Of a stretch of DNA of 64,000 nt, positions 1 through 11,675 are shown piece by piece; position 1 is the first letter of the stretch, and every line of letters starts with the position of its first letter. Both the position numbers and the translations under genes were made by a program. Under the pieces are notes generated by a model. That model had not been told where the DNA came from. It did not search any database and worked only from the letters and a program-made list of their open reading frames with translations. Source of the stretch: Fragaria x ananassa (Eukaryota; Streptophyta; Magnoliopsida; Rosales; Rosaceae); the NCBI GenBank assembly GCA_034370585.1, contig CP139767.1, forward strand, positions 15,952,001 to 16,016,000, written 5' to 3'.

Positions 1-44
1 TGGATTCTACCATTTGGGCTGAGCTTGCTGAATATTTTATGTAG

Positions 45-2183
45 AGGCAAGTATTCTCTTAGACGACGATTAAGGATTCGGACTGTGCAATGTGGAGTCG
101 CCCAAAATATGAATGAACTCTATGACAGTGTTGATCCTGAAGTGGTTCTCTCATTACTTGTTCACAAGGTATTTCTCCCAGTTTTTTCCATATATTTGTC
201 CTATAATGAGCCTTTGGTATCATGTTGCACCATGTAATCTAGATGTAATTGCTGATATAATTTGTTTTCATAAAGTTGACTATAGGACTTCAAGCTTGTG
301 TATCAGTGAATTAGTCCGAATTATTAAGGTCTCTATTTGGATGAATAATTTACGTTTCTAGTGTAGTTTAGGTAAGGCATAAGTCAGGATATTATACGGC
401 TATTTACATTCTAAGGATAGTTTAATATTTTGCCAAATGGGGGCAAATAAAAATATTGTTATGCTTTTGGCTGGCATAGTGTGGAATATTATACAGGATG
501 GTTCTAACAGTGTATGAATGTTTTAAAATGTCTACGCTTGGAGGCTTAACACCTGCACAATGATGCTATTATATGGTTCGCTTGAATTTCTTTGATATGT
601 GCTGTGTTCTTTTCATGCTCTCCTACTGGAGATATAATCTCCTGCTATCCTGCAAAAGTTTCTTATTTTTTGGATGCTGGAAAGAAAAGATGTGATATTA
701 TTACACTAATAAGTAATAACTCACAGTTGAGAGATTATTTACTGGTGCAAAAGCTCGTTCTCTTTTGCATTTGGTTAACGAATAAATTTCCTTATGTTGT
801 TAATTCATTATTCATTGAGTGAGAAATATTTTTGTTGATCATAATAGTTTTGAGAGAAAAGCCTTGAAGACTGTTTTTATTTATAGAAAAAGGCTCTGTA
901 GTTTTTGGTATAAAAAAAGTAATACTTTCATGAGTGAATTGACAAAATTTTGGGCATGATCTGGTGTATAGCACGCATCCTAGACCTTTACGTGAAGATA
1001 TAATTTGTATAATGTGTAGGAGCTAAGTTGGTTACAAATTGCTTATTACAAATTTGTGAATTCTATAGGTTATATTAGCCTCTTTGGAGCAAGGGGTTCG
1101 GGAAGGCAGACTGTTATTGCACGATTGGCTTGTGATTCTTACAGCTCAATACAATGAAGCTTATAAACTTGTTCACTACAAGAATGGAAGTTCAGTGACT
1201 ACTCAAATTGATGTTGCATTCTCACAATGCCCTGAACTGCAGCCTTTACCTCGCTTGGTTTTTGCATTGCTTCGAAATCCTTTGCTCCTTTTTCATGAAG
1301 AAGGTGTTCACCCTGATTACCGAATCTACCTACAGTGTCTTTTCAGGTATCTGATGGTCGAATTGTTATTAACAAAATTCTTTACAGGATTCTGTTACAG
1401 GGTTTGAAGTAATCAGTTTTGAATAATCAGATGATACAGATATTGTTTTGCTTTATTTTTCCCACTACTCGTCATTGTATACTTCGTAGGTACATTTTGT
1501 GACATGACTTCTATGTCTAAATTGATAGTTGTCTTACTAAAGGTTTATGATATGTGTTTTTAGTTCTTTTACCACAATTTAATGTTTGGGGTATTGGTTC
1601 TGCTCTCTCTCTCTCCTTATGATGGAGCATGAACTCTGCAATCTTGTCCTCTGATTTTGTATCTTTTGTTTTTGCAGTGCACTTGAACCAAGTTCACTCC
1701 ATCGTGCCGTGTATCCAGTCCTTACCTCCTACTCTACTCCAGATAAATTAGCATACCCACGCCATTCATTGAGTCGTGCTGCACTGATTACCAGTGGGAG
1801 TCCTATATTTTTCCTTGATGCATTCACAGCTCTTATAGTGTTCTATTCTTCAACAGCAGACCCTACACTACCTTTTCCTCCACCCCATGATTGTAAGTTT
1901 TCTGCATTTCTTGGTGTTCTCTTGGCAGTTACTTGGTTTATTTGCTTCACGTCTAATACATGTTTCTTTAGGTTTGCTGCGGACTGTGATCAATAAATTA
2001 AAGCAAGAAAGATGTATTACCCCCAAACTCATATTTATCAGAGGAGGACAGGACGATGCCACAGCTTTTGAAAACTATCTCATTGAGGAACAGGATGTTG
2101 ACGGAAGTGGTATTACAAGCGTCATGGGTTTTGTTTCCTTTCTTGAAGATATTACGCAGTGTGTGTTAGAATACATCAAGTAA
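45..2183 (+). CDS. SEC23-like COPII coat protein, 3' part (4 exons)
   Basis: This is the C-terminal part of an atypical plant SEC23-like protein, a COPII inner-coat component acting on vesicles leaving the endoplasmic reticulum. Exons I infer: about 45-168, 1069-1346, 1678-1892 and 1972-2183, with stop TAA at 2181. All junctions are GT-AG and the frame stays open across them. Recognisable stretches are RRRLRIRTVQ and SVDPEVVLSLLVHK (end of the beta-sandwich and start of the helical domain), ASLEQGVREGRLLLHDWL (helical), and FIRGGQDDATAFENYL with an ending CVLEYIK (gelsolin-like C terminus). The wording fits the divergent SEC23 group that includes Arabidopsis At4g01810 better than canonical SEC23, but this is from memory. 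The 5' part lies outside the window, and the first acceptor at 42-44 is uncertain; the frame is also open from base 1. Confidence 0.85.
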
Positions 2184-2308
2184 GACTGGTATCAGAATTC
2201 TGTAGAATTCAATCACAAAGTACAGGAAACAAGGTGTAACTTGCACATTTTTTTTTTATAATTTTTTTTTATTAATAACTCACACACCCTACATATGTCG
2301 TGAGGTTT

Positions 2309-2712
2309 GAACCCATGACCTCAAAGTTGTCAGTTAAACACTTTAACCAACCAAGCCAAAGTTGTCAGTTGTCAGTTGTCAGTCAAAGGTGTAACTTGCA
2401 CATTTAAGAGATGCTTATATCACAGAAAGAAGGTGCTAGTTTCTTGGTACCTAGGCTAGCAAAATTTGTTTAAACTCCGAGGTTGAGAATTTCTATTGTG
2501 CTGATCGTGAGAACCCATGACCTCAAAGTTGTCAGTTAAACACTTTAACCAACCAAGCCAAAGTTGTCAGTTGTCAGTTGTCAGTCAAAGGTGTAACTTG
2601 CACATTTAAGAGATGCTTATATCACAGAAAGAATGTGCTAGTTTCTTGGTACCTAGGCTAGCAAAATTTGTTTAAACTCCGAGGTTGAGAATTTCTATTG
2701 TGCTGATCGTGA
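2309..2712. repeat. Tandem duplication, 2 x 202 bp
   Basis: The segment 2309-2510 is repeated almost exactly at 2511-2712; I noticed only one base change (gaaagaagg against gaaagaatg). Each unit begins GAACCCATGACCTC and contains several TTGTCAG copies. It follows the SEC23-like stop codon and looks non-coding. The sequence just before it, with its GAACCCATGACC wording, resembles a dispersed plant repeat. Confidence 0.9.
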
Positions 2713-3050
2713 GAAGCCCATTTTACCTGTATTACATATAAATCAAAGTCGAATAAATGTTGAAAAGCATAGTCGGCAGATTTTCTAGCCTGCAAGGAGA
2801 TCCACATTTCTGAATTTAGGTACCTCATACTGCTAAAAGTGACTTTGGCCTGTGCTTGTGCCTGGTATACGCTATACATGTGACATTTTGTTTTGAATGC
2901 CATGGCAATATGTTTCAAAGGTTCGCTGTTAATCAAACCAACAGTCATTGAAAAAATCGATTTTTGCTCTTGCGACAGAACTAGAAACACTAGTTGATAG
3001 GAAGAACTTTGTAATAATCTGTTGATGACGGCTCAGTAACAAGTAAAAAT

Positions 3051-3745
3051 TAAGTGCCTGTAATAATAACAAGAAAGTGACAAATAAAATAAATAAAGTG
3101 ATAATTTGTTCATTTTGTCCATTTCGTTTTTGTCTGGGTTTCTATTTTGATCAAATTTGTCTGTGCTTGATAAAAAAAAAAAAAATTCTGTGCTTGATAA
3201 TTCTAAAAAAAAAAAGGAAACTAGAAAAAGAAGAAAATAGGCAGATGCAGCACTTTGATTCGGTTCAAGTTAATGATATTCATTGTGAAAAGGAACAGTG
3301 GCAGACATTTTGGTTAAAAACAGTACCTTAAATGCTCATGGCATTTGCTATTTTCAGGAGACTCCTGTGATTGTCATTGAAGCTCTCATTGATGATATTG
3401 CTAGTTTTGCTAGGAATAGGAGTTTTAGTACCAACAAGGCTGGTTAGTTTTGTTTAGTTGTTTTATTCTAGACCATTGGCCTCATTTGTACCAAAAAATA
3501 AAGAAAATAGGTAGCTAGTGCTGGGTTCATAAGCTAAGAGATAAAATAAATAAAGCGCCTGTAATATTAACAAAGAAATTGATAAAAGTGATAATTTCTT
3601 CATTTGCATAAAACAGTCAAGTTCTGTCAACACAAACATTTGTACATTTTTTTTTGTCTGTGCTTGATAATTCTAAAAGAAAAATGAAAAATGAAAATAG
3701 AAAAAGAAGAAAAAAAAAAAAAAAGAAAAAAAAAACAAGGCAGCT
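3051..3745. repeat. Imperfect direct repeat pair flanking an exon-like segment
   Basis: About 190 bp at 3051-3245 recurs in diverged form at 3552-3745. Shared landmarks are GCCTGTAATA, AAAGTGATAATTT, CTGTGCTTGATAATTCTAAAA and a purine-rich tail. The phrase GTGCTGGGTTCATAAGCTA also occurs twice (about 3518 and 3747). The region is A-rich and lies just upstream of the dsRBD-XH gene. Confidence 0.6.
3357..3442 (+). pseudogene. Orphan exon-like segment
   Basis: An 86-base open segment sits between a good acceptor (ttttcag at 3350-3356) and a donor-like GT at 3443. It reads ETPVIVIEALIDDIASFA followed by RNRSFSTNKA. I found no partner exon in phase with the dsRBD-XH gene or the SEC23-like gene. 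It may be a leftover exon of a lost or rearranged gene, or chance. Confidence 0.25.
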
Positions 3746-3911
3746 GGTGCTGGGTTCATAAGCTATATGTGCTGACTGCTCGATCACTGATCACAAAAAT
3801 ATCTCCCACCCTCAAACCTCCTTAAATCCAAAACCCTACAAAAACCATTTCCCATTTCAGCAAACCAACCTCAAAGCAACCCACATTGCTCTCTCTCTCT
3901 CTGCAATCACC

Positions 3912-6793
3912 ATGAACTTGAACAAAAGCATGCTCCAGGAGCTGTGCCAATCCAAAGGATGGGCCTTGCCCAAGTACAGCGGCACCCAGCAAGGCCCCCC
4001 TCACCAACCTCGCTTCTCCGCCTCTGTCCTCGTCCATGGCTTCGCCTTCACCACCAACACTCCACTCTCCTCTAAGAAAGAAGCCGAGTGCTCTGCTGCT
4101 GGGTTAGCCTTGGATTACTTCCATCATAACCCACCACCCAAACGCGTCAAGTGCTTCTCTCACGTACCTTCCCTTCCTCCACCTTCACCACCAGGTGCTT
4201 TTTCTTTCTGGGTTTTGGTTGTATTGGCTGTTTCTAGCTTTATGCTCAGTTTCTGATGTTGGGTCTCGCAAAAGTTCTCATCTTTTGTTTCTGTGTATCA
4301 GGTTTGCTGTGTCTCACATATAAGGAGAATGAGACATGGGTGAGTTTCTGCTTTTCTTAACTAAGAAAGGACGGTTAAGAATTTATGAGTCATCAAGTTG
4401 CAAAATTGGAAATGTTTCATTTTTCTTGTTTGGTACTTTGACTAGGCATTCTCATAAAACAATGTCTTTATCAATGGCTGCCTAGGGCATTCGTCTAAGT
4501 AGCCGTTACTGTTTTCTCTTGGGTTCTGATTTGTACAATGTTGATCTAGATTATTTAGAATCTCCTTTGATGGTCTTTACTGTTGAGAACTGCATCTGTT
4601 GACGGTGATAGTTTTGATTCTAGTAACTAGATGCTAATGATAGTCTTTCTCTTTCAGAATGAGACAACTAGCACTGAGGGAAAGAAGGATACTTATGAAC
4701 TGGAGCTAAAGTTCGCAGAAGAGAGAAAGGTTTGATGTGCTTTATCTTCTTTTACATGGTGATTTGGTTTGTTGGAGCAATCTTAATGTTTAATTTTCAT
4801 CATTGACCAGCTTTGGCAGAGAGAAAAGCATCAGCTTCAACTAAAGAACATTGAACTGGAGAATCAGATTGATATGAAAAGGAAAGAGCTGGAGCACTGC
4901 CGCATGAAGCTGCATCACATGGTAATCACACTTGCAAATGTTAATTTGGATGAACTTCGACTCTATTGGGATGTTATAATGATTTTACTACTCACATATA
5001 CTTCCAGCTTGTATATATTATTCGTTCACATGCAATGTGAGTTGGAATATAGTCTGTGGAATATTGTGCACCTTCAGCAGTTCACTAGGATCCAAAAATG
5101 ATGACTAAGAGAATAACATGAAAGAATTAATAACTGCACTGAAATATGCTCTAACTTTCCTTCTTGGCCAGTTATCTGATATTCAATTAAAAATATAATG
5201 AATCAGAAAATCCTGTTCTAGTAGGATCTAGTTTGAGTTAGTGAAAAGGTACCATGGGGCGGTGGAACGTCAACCTCATTTTCATGTTCCACCTTTTAGT
5301 AATGCTATGCCTTGGCTTTCTAGTTTAAGTAAACAACATTCTTCTTATGTTTTATTTGCTTAGCTCTCTCCTTTGGGTAATCTAAAGGTCACAGTTTGAT
5401 TGGCTTATATTCTTGGCATTTGTTAATATGAGCTAATACAGTGGTTATTTATGTAAGAATGAGAAAGCAGAATCAGATCAGAAGAAAGCTGAAAATCTGA
5501 TATCGCTGGCAGAAAAGAGAAAGGTCTGTAGTCTAATATCTTTTTAATCTTTGAAATTCAGATGAATAAATTTCTGATATTTCTTTGGCTTTGCTTGGTA
5601 TTTGCAGAGAGAAAATGAGAAACTTCACTCAGAAATCATGGAACTGAAAGACCGCCTCCAAGCCAAACAGGCAGCAAATGAGGATTTTGAAGCACAGATG
5701 AAGATTGAAGCACTTGAACAAACCTTAAAGGAGAAGGATCAGGAGCTTACTGATCTGTCAGAATTTTACAATGCACTGACTTTCAAGGAGAGAAGCAATA
5801 ATGATGAGCTGCTGGATGCCCGTAAAGAGTTAATTGATGTATGTATTCCAACAATGGCTTCAGTATAGTTTATAAACTATTTCCCTACACTATATATGCA
5901 TGATTGAAATCAGTATGCCTTATTTAAGTTACTGCATCTCGGTCATATTTGTTGTATCACCATTTTTGATATAAATTAATTTCTTTGGAATTGGAAGAAA
6001 CATGAAACTGATGAAAGCGTTTAAGATGTGCAGTGTGCCAGCTATCTCTCAGGTAGTTTGGGTGGAATGAAATAGAGGGATTTTATTTTGGATTTTTGTG
6101 GGAATGTTGTACATTTGTAATGTATACGTTTTAATATCTGCAGGGACTGAAAGATAAGTCAAAAGTCTATATTGGCGTGAAGACATTGGGTGACCTTGAC
6201 TTGAAAGCATTTCAAGTTGCAGCAAAGAGAAGATATACTGCAGTAGAAGCAGATGAGAGGGCTGTGGAGTTGTGTTCTCAGTGGGAGGGGTATGTTGGGG
6301 ATTCTAAATGGAACCCATTCAAGGTTATTAGGGATGCGAAAGGAAAAAGAACGGTACATGCTCCTGTCCCTCAATTTAGCATGTCATACTGGACATTTCT
6401 TTTACTATTGCATGTCGTACTGGCTTATCAGTTTTACCCCATATTTCACCCATTGTTTTTGTTTCTTTTGTGCTGGGAACTCTTTTATCTCGATACACTT
6501 CTTCATTTCCAGTTTTTACTTTGCCAATTTATTTGATTTGGATGTGAATACAGGAAATTATTGATGAAGATGACAAAAAGTTGAAGGATCTGAAGAGTGA
6601 GCTGGGGGATGAAGTGTATAAGGTGGTGACAACTTCCTTACTGGAACTTAATGAACATAACTCAAGTGGGAGGTACAAGATACTAGAGCTCTGGAATTTC
6701 AAAGCAGGAAGGAAAGCAACTCTTGCTGAAGGAGTTGCTTACATCTTGAAGCTATGGAATGCGGTTAAGTATAAAAAGAGGCGAAGAAACTAA
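3912..6793 (+). CDS. dsRBD - coiled coil - XH domain protein (IDN2/FDM-like C terminus)
   Basis: Eight exons keep one open frame: 3912-4194, 4302-4339, 4658-4729, 4811-4921, 5458-5523, 5608-5838, 6144-6353 and 6554-6793, giving 416 aa. Residues about 5-75 look like a double-stranded-RNA-binding domain (NKSMLQELCQSKGW, GPPHQPRFSASVLV, SSKKEAECSAAGLALDYF). Residues about 120-265 are a charged coiled coil (KLWQREKHQLQLKN, LKEKDQELTDLSEFY). Residues about 275-416 form an XH domain (IGVKTLGDLDLKAFQ, DERAVELCSQWEGYV, DSKWNPFKVI, EIIDEDDKKLKDL, ILELWNF), as in IDN2/FDM proteins of RNA-directed DNA methylation. Those proteins normally carry zf-XS and XS domains upstream; here a dsRBD takes that place. 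The start follows a CT-rich leader and has good context (atcaccATGaac). The exon 5 acceptor (gtaag at 5453-5457) is weak but frame-preserving. The role in small-RNA silencing is inferred from domains. Confidence 0.85.
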
Positions 6794-9040
6794 GAAGTAA
6801 GGCATGTAGGTTTTGATTTTACTAGGGTAATATATGCAGTGTCAACTTAGAGAGATTATCCATTTCGGTTTCTTTCAAGTTTCTTGTCTAAATATAGTGA
6901 AGTATCAGATGATGAGATGTCTTGGAATGTACAGTTAGCTATGTTTCCATATATCAGTTACATGCATAAATCAGTGTTTAAGAAGCTAATTTCAATGAAG
7001 TGCTGGTTGCGAGAATGTTTTGGGATGTGCATTAAGCTATATCTTACTTCAGTACATATTTGCATCACATCAGTTAAATCCACCAGACAGACCATTGTTC
7101 ACAATTCTGAAAGTATGTCATAACCTTATCGCTGGTTTTAGGTACTTCATTGGCTGCACTTGTAATTTCTGGACTGAAGCTGAGGTATTGTGGCCCTATT
7201 TCTGGTTTTTCAGGTATGCCATAGTCCTATTGAGGTAGAGCTACGACTAGACCAGCAATAGGATTTGCATGTGCAGCCAATGACATACCTTGAGAATTGT
7301 GGACAATGGCTTCTATATCTTAACAGGGTTGTGAATAATGGATTCAAGGCCAGTAGTGAAATTACTGGAACACCTGGTAGCATCAGTCTTGATATGCGGG
7401 CAAGACCTATTGCGAGGGAGAAGGACAAGAGCAACGTGTGGATATATGTCTACTTGGTTATGTGGGGGGATGGGGAAGTAGACCCTAGATGTTGCATCGA
7501 GCAACCAATGACTCATTACAGCCCAAGTACCTCGAAGGAATATACCTATTTTTTTTCTCTCTCTTTCTTTCTTTTTTGGTAAATGAAAGAATATGTAGAA
7601 GAACCCAGGCTTCCAACAAGCCAATAAAATAAAATAGTTGGTATTTTGCAGTCAAGTCTGCATACTGGATAGCTAGAGACATGGTAATACCAAATGCTCT
7701 TGCTTCTTCTTCTGCAGGTAATAATTTACCTCTTCGGAAAAAGCTGTAGAATGCTGAAGTCCCTGGCAGGATTCAAATTTGTGTGTGGCGAGCCTGCAAA
7801 AACCTGCTGCCTACTAGAGCTAACTCAGCTAGGCTTAGTACTAAAGGATATTCTGGTCCATTACAGTGCTTATTTTTCCCGCATCCTCAATAATCCATTG
7901 AGCATACAATGTGTGACTGCTCCATCAGAAAAACCATAACATTGTTCAATGGGGAAGCCAAGGAATACCTATATATTCTCAATGGAGAAGCGACAAGGGT
8001 GGACAATAACATTGTTCATAAAATGAGCTGAGTTTCGAAAGAGAGACTAGTTGGTCTTTTACCGTAGAAGAAGAGCAAACGGAAAGAAAAAAAAAAAATA
8101 ATAATAATAATAATAAAAATAGAGATACCGACCAAAAAAAACAAAGGAAAGAGTGATAGAAATTTTCGACCGTTGAAAAAATATGCTGCTGTGCTGCTCA
8201 TATATTTCCCCGTAAGCCAACAGGGTCCCAAATGCCGACATTCAGGGTCGAGTTTTCTGAAATTGGCTCATTTTCGCAGAACTGAATCCCTTGTACACGT
8301 CGATTCCTTGTGCCTCCATCTCTCAAGCTCTGGTTTGTTTCTGGTCGTTGCTGTGCTGCCTGTGCAGGCATCCCATGGTTAATTTCTAAGAAGATTATGA
8401 GAAACTGCCTGCATGGTCGCGATCGAGGTGTGAGAGAAGATTAAACGACCAGAATTTGTTGCTGATCCGTTGAGTTTGATTATTTATTCTCTAATTTGTT
8501 AATGTATATCTCTTCTGATCCACGTACCTATATATCCCTAATTTCTGTTCATCTTCTTCGATGGTCTTCGTCAAAGTCAATAACATTTGATTACAGAGCC
8601 GTTTCAGATTTTAGATCAAACTCGTAATATGAAAAAACATACAAGAAAGAAACCTCCGTGAAGTTAGACTATAATTAGCCAAAAGTTTCTTTTCCTTTTC
8701 CAGGAAGATTTAGGAGAAGCAATCCCAGAAGCAATTACGTATCATTCAAACCCACTTCTATGAACTAAACGTCCAAATCACAAAACTCGGGGTAGCTAAG
8801 AAAGGTTGGTTCAATTCCATAATAAACTCTTCATAGAACGAAACTAATTGGCAATAGTGTTGCTTTGACATTAGGGGTAATGTTTCAATACCCCAATTCT
8901 CAACAATACGTTTTGTAAACTACACAAATGAAGTTGCTATCGTAGTTCATGTTTACTTAGATTTGTTTTTTCTTGCTGAGAGATATGATTTCAGAAATTA
9001 CAGAAGGAATTATTTTTGAATTAATGTTTACTTATCAAGT
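6794..9040. other. Intergenic region, no supported gene
   Basis: Short open frames here lack start context, splice signals or recognisable domains. I see an imperfect inverted repeat (about 7140-7165 against 7267-7291, around TCATTGGCTGCAC), a CT-rich stretch near 7550-7577 and an (ATA)n run near 8097-8116. Confidence 0.5.
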
Positions 9041-9049
9041 TGATCCATT

Positions 9050-9150
9050 CATGGTAAGGTTCTCCCTAATCTCCCATACAACATCGCTTCAATTTCCCAG
9101 ACCCAAAATTATACAAGCAACTCACTCCCTCAACTTGTATATATAGAGGC
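9050..9150 (+). promoter_or_regulatory. Promoter of small peptide gene 1
   Basis: The box GGTAAGGTTCTCCCT (about 9054-9068) lies about 80 bp before a TATA box, TGTATATATAGAGG, at 9136-9149. The ATG follows about 93 bp after the TATA. Closely similar boxes stand before the small genes at 39734 and 59229. Confidence 0.55.
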
Positions 9151-9228
9151 ATGTGTGACCTGGGTATAAACCACAAGTTCTAAGATATTCTTCACGTATA
9201 CAGAAGATAAATCACAGAGCAATTCATT

Positions 9229-9378
9229 ATGTCTTCTGCTTCTACTTGTTCTCAACCCAGTGCCCGTGACATCAGATTGCCAAAGGAACGTGGATCAAAT
9301 TCAAATCCACCAGTTAGTCGGCCTCCGGCGCCTCAGCCAAATGCTCAAGCCTGTCTAGCCAAAAATAAAGGGAGATAA
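9229..9378 (+). CDS. Small peptide family member 1 (49 aa, divergent)
   Basis: A single-exon 49-aa frame running from MSSASTCSQPSARDIRLPKE to a TAA at 9376. It is the most divergent member. Its C-terminal portion, APQPNAQACLAK, lines up with SQPTAQAVCGK of the members at 13963 and 50064, and it too starts with small polar residues. It has no signal peptide or membrane segment and is rich in Ser, Pro and Asn. Family membership rests on this C-terminal match and on a promoter very like those of the genes at 39734 and 59229. Function unknown. Confidence 0.45.
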   Translation: MSSASTCSQPSARDIRLPKERGSNSNPPVSRPPAPQPNAQACLAKNKGR

Positions 9379-10239
9379 TTAAGTGCATACAAAGTACTGT
9401 GCGCAGTTTGTGTTTCTGTATCATATGTTGCTCATACATAGTAAATAAGGGGATCATTTCATACCGTCTTTCCTCATACCGTCTTTCCTCTGGTATTCGA
9501 TCTCTTCGTTCAAAATAATTTACCATTTCTATCTAGTCTCCATTCGGCCATCGATCTCCGAAAGAAATTACCAAAAGATGAAGGTAGTTGCAAATGGGCC
9601 AAATATATAGTAGAATTATTATACAATTGTTTCTATTCATTGTAGAAATTGATGTACTCTATTGAATTTAATTTTTGTTTCAGTTGTACTATGATATAAG
9701 AATAATACTTGTAATATATTATTTGATTTTGTTTATATATGATAGATTAATCTTCAATTGTGGAGTTTTAAATTGTTTCGTAGTAATCTCGTAGACAATT
9801 CGCCGTTCTTCTTCAATTTTCTAACTAACAATTAAAACGTTGATATGCACTATTGCATGATTTGCATCTCCCTAGCTAAACCATGAACCATAACAGTTAT
9901 ATCTTCCAAGCTAATTACAGGCCGACTTAAAAGATCACCGGCCAATTAAGCATTGCAATAGCTACCTGAAGAACCAGTACAAGAAAATAGAGAATATATG
10001 CTCAGTTGGCTAAAATGGAAGATATAGTTTGAATCTTTGTATGATTAAGAACATTTCCAATTTATCCATCAATCTTTTGTTCTTATTACTAATTAAATAC
10101 TCTTTGGGTTCGTTTTGACATGCATGGATACGATCTCTGGTTTTACTTTTGGCAATGAATTTTGATGCACAACCTTTCTTGCAATTAGATATATAGATTC
10201 AAAAGGGATGAACCTGGTGATATTGATTCTTGTTGTGCT
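9379..10239. other. Intergenic region, nothing recognised
   Basis: AT-rich sequence that I read as the 3' flank of the first small gene. A short duplication, CATACCGTCTTTCCT, occurs at about 9462-9491. I see no gene or element. Confidence 0.5.
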
Positions 10240-11349
10240 CACTAACATGATGAACTTTAAGTGGATGGAGGTATATCTTGAATAGCGGTAACATAGCCCA
10301 CAGTTTATTCTATAGTACTAATATTATGCATGCATGCAACAAACCCTAAACAAGGCCGTTCGGAGACTTTCCCCATTGGGTTGAGTTGAAAGAAACTCCA
10401 ACGTGGAGCAAGATAAAGAAACTGAAGACTATTTCTGACGTACGGTATAGCGCTCCACCACATCGGGTAGTTTATGACGGCCGGGCTAGCTTGCGTAAAC
10501 AGCACTCAGCCACCGTCTCTGAAATATTTCCCGGAAACACCTTTAACAGAAGACTACCAAACACCCTCAGAAATCAGCAAAGAAACGACGCATGATAGGA
10601 GTTCGATATTGGTCTCAAGAGTTGGCCGAATAAAAAAAAAAAAAAACAATGAATTAATTCGGACACGAAATCTGGCCAGATCGAGATATAAAACAAAGCA
10701 ATAGAGCTTCAGACGTGTCGATAAACCTTGCGATTTAAGCGTGGTTACTGATCCGCTTAAAGTCAAGTCTATACGAAACTTCCACAGAACATCTTAGCAA
10801 TTGCTTCCAGAACTACAAAAGATGTAGATTATCCAGACTTGGATTTGTTTCTGGGTTTGTAAATGGTCAAGTAGCTAGATCGCTGTATTCTCATTGGCCG
10901 GTCGCTCTTTATCATCTGTACGTCATTTGAGATGTCATTAGTTTAGGATGAAACAATCTCCTAGCTAGATTGAACGTATGGCTTATCGATCAACGATGGA
11001 ATATTCGTGTGCAGTGCAGCTGTGAGCTAATCCGTTTATTCCGGCCATCTTCATCAACCGACTGGTTTTGGAGTCAATAATTAACATTACTTAATAACAG
11101 AAGGAAAGTCAAGGAAAGTACGTACTGAGATATATGAAAGAAAGCGGGGGCACCATTCATTGATCGAAGCAATTCTTCAAGAAATAATGTAAATTCTGTA
11201 TGACAGCCAGCATTGCATAATTTGCATTGGACTGTAGAAAACCAAAAAAACCGACCATATCTCTTGAAAACTGGTTGTTAAGAAAGTTTTGGTTTCATAA
11301 TTAATAGTAAAAAGACTGAAATTTCTATGCATTAGCTAGGGTTACTCAG

Positions 11350-11426
11350 TATAGTAAAGTTCCCCTCAAGTTCCAATCCTGAACTAATCCCCCTATTACA
11401 AGTTACCCTCGACTATATATATAGGA
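11350..11426 (+). promoter_or_regulatory. Promoter of small peptide gene 2
   Basis: The box GTAAAGTTCCCCTC (about 11355) stands about 60 bp before the TATA box CTATATATATAGG (11413-11425), which is about 125 bp before the ATG. The paralogous promoter at 47333-47405 has the same layout. Confidence 0.6.
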
Positions 11427-11537
11427 TATCGGGGAGCAAAGCTGTTTATCTTCAAATTAAGCCATATCCTCAATAGTTAAGACACAGGCAAAACCACATA
11501 CCTAAATCCTAGCTAGTTATAGAACTTATAGTTAAGC

Positions 11538-11675
11538 ATGCCTTCCGCTAAGGACATGTTGGGAAAGGGCTCGACTGTACAAGGCGGCCCAACCACCGGT
11601 ACTGTCTGTTCTCCTCCATCTGGTCAACAGGTCCGGGGTCGACCGCAGAAGAAAACGAGGCATGTCAAATACTAA
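11538..11675 (+). CDS. Small peptide family member 2 (45 aa)
   Basis: An intronless 45-aa frame, starting MPSAKDMLGKGSTVQ and ending RGRPQKKTRHVKY before TAA at 11673. The N terminus carries the family motif as AKDMLGKGS, and the second motif copy appears as SGQQVRGR. A basic tail follows it, as in the member at 39734. The centre contains GGPTTGTVCSPPSG. The ATG context aagcATGcc is shared with the genes at 39734, 47517 and 59229. No signal peptide or transmembrane segment is visible. The direct paralog at 47517 has the same ends but a duplicated middle. Function not recognised. Confidence 0.65.
   Translation: MPSAKDMLGKGSTVQGGPTTGTVCSPPSGQQVRGRPQKKTRHVKY

Noticed and set aside
2658..2990. 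110-codon minus-strand frame downstream of SEC23-like
   Set aside because: It begins in the tandem repeat, has no recognisable domain and no splice or promoter context.
7265..7582. 105-codon frame downstream of the dsRBD-XH gene
   Set aside because: Low-complexity tail, no start context and no homology I recognise; probably chance.
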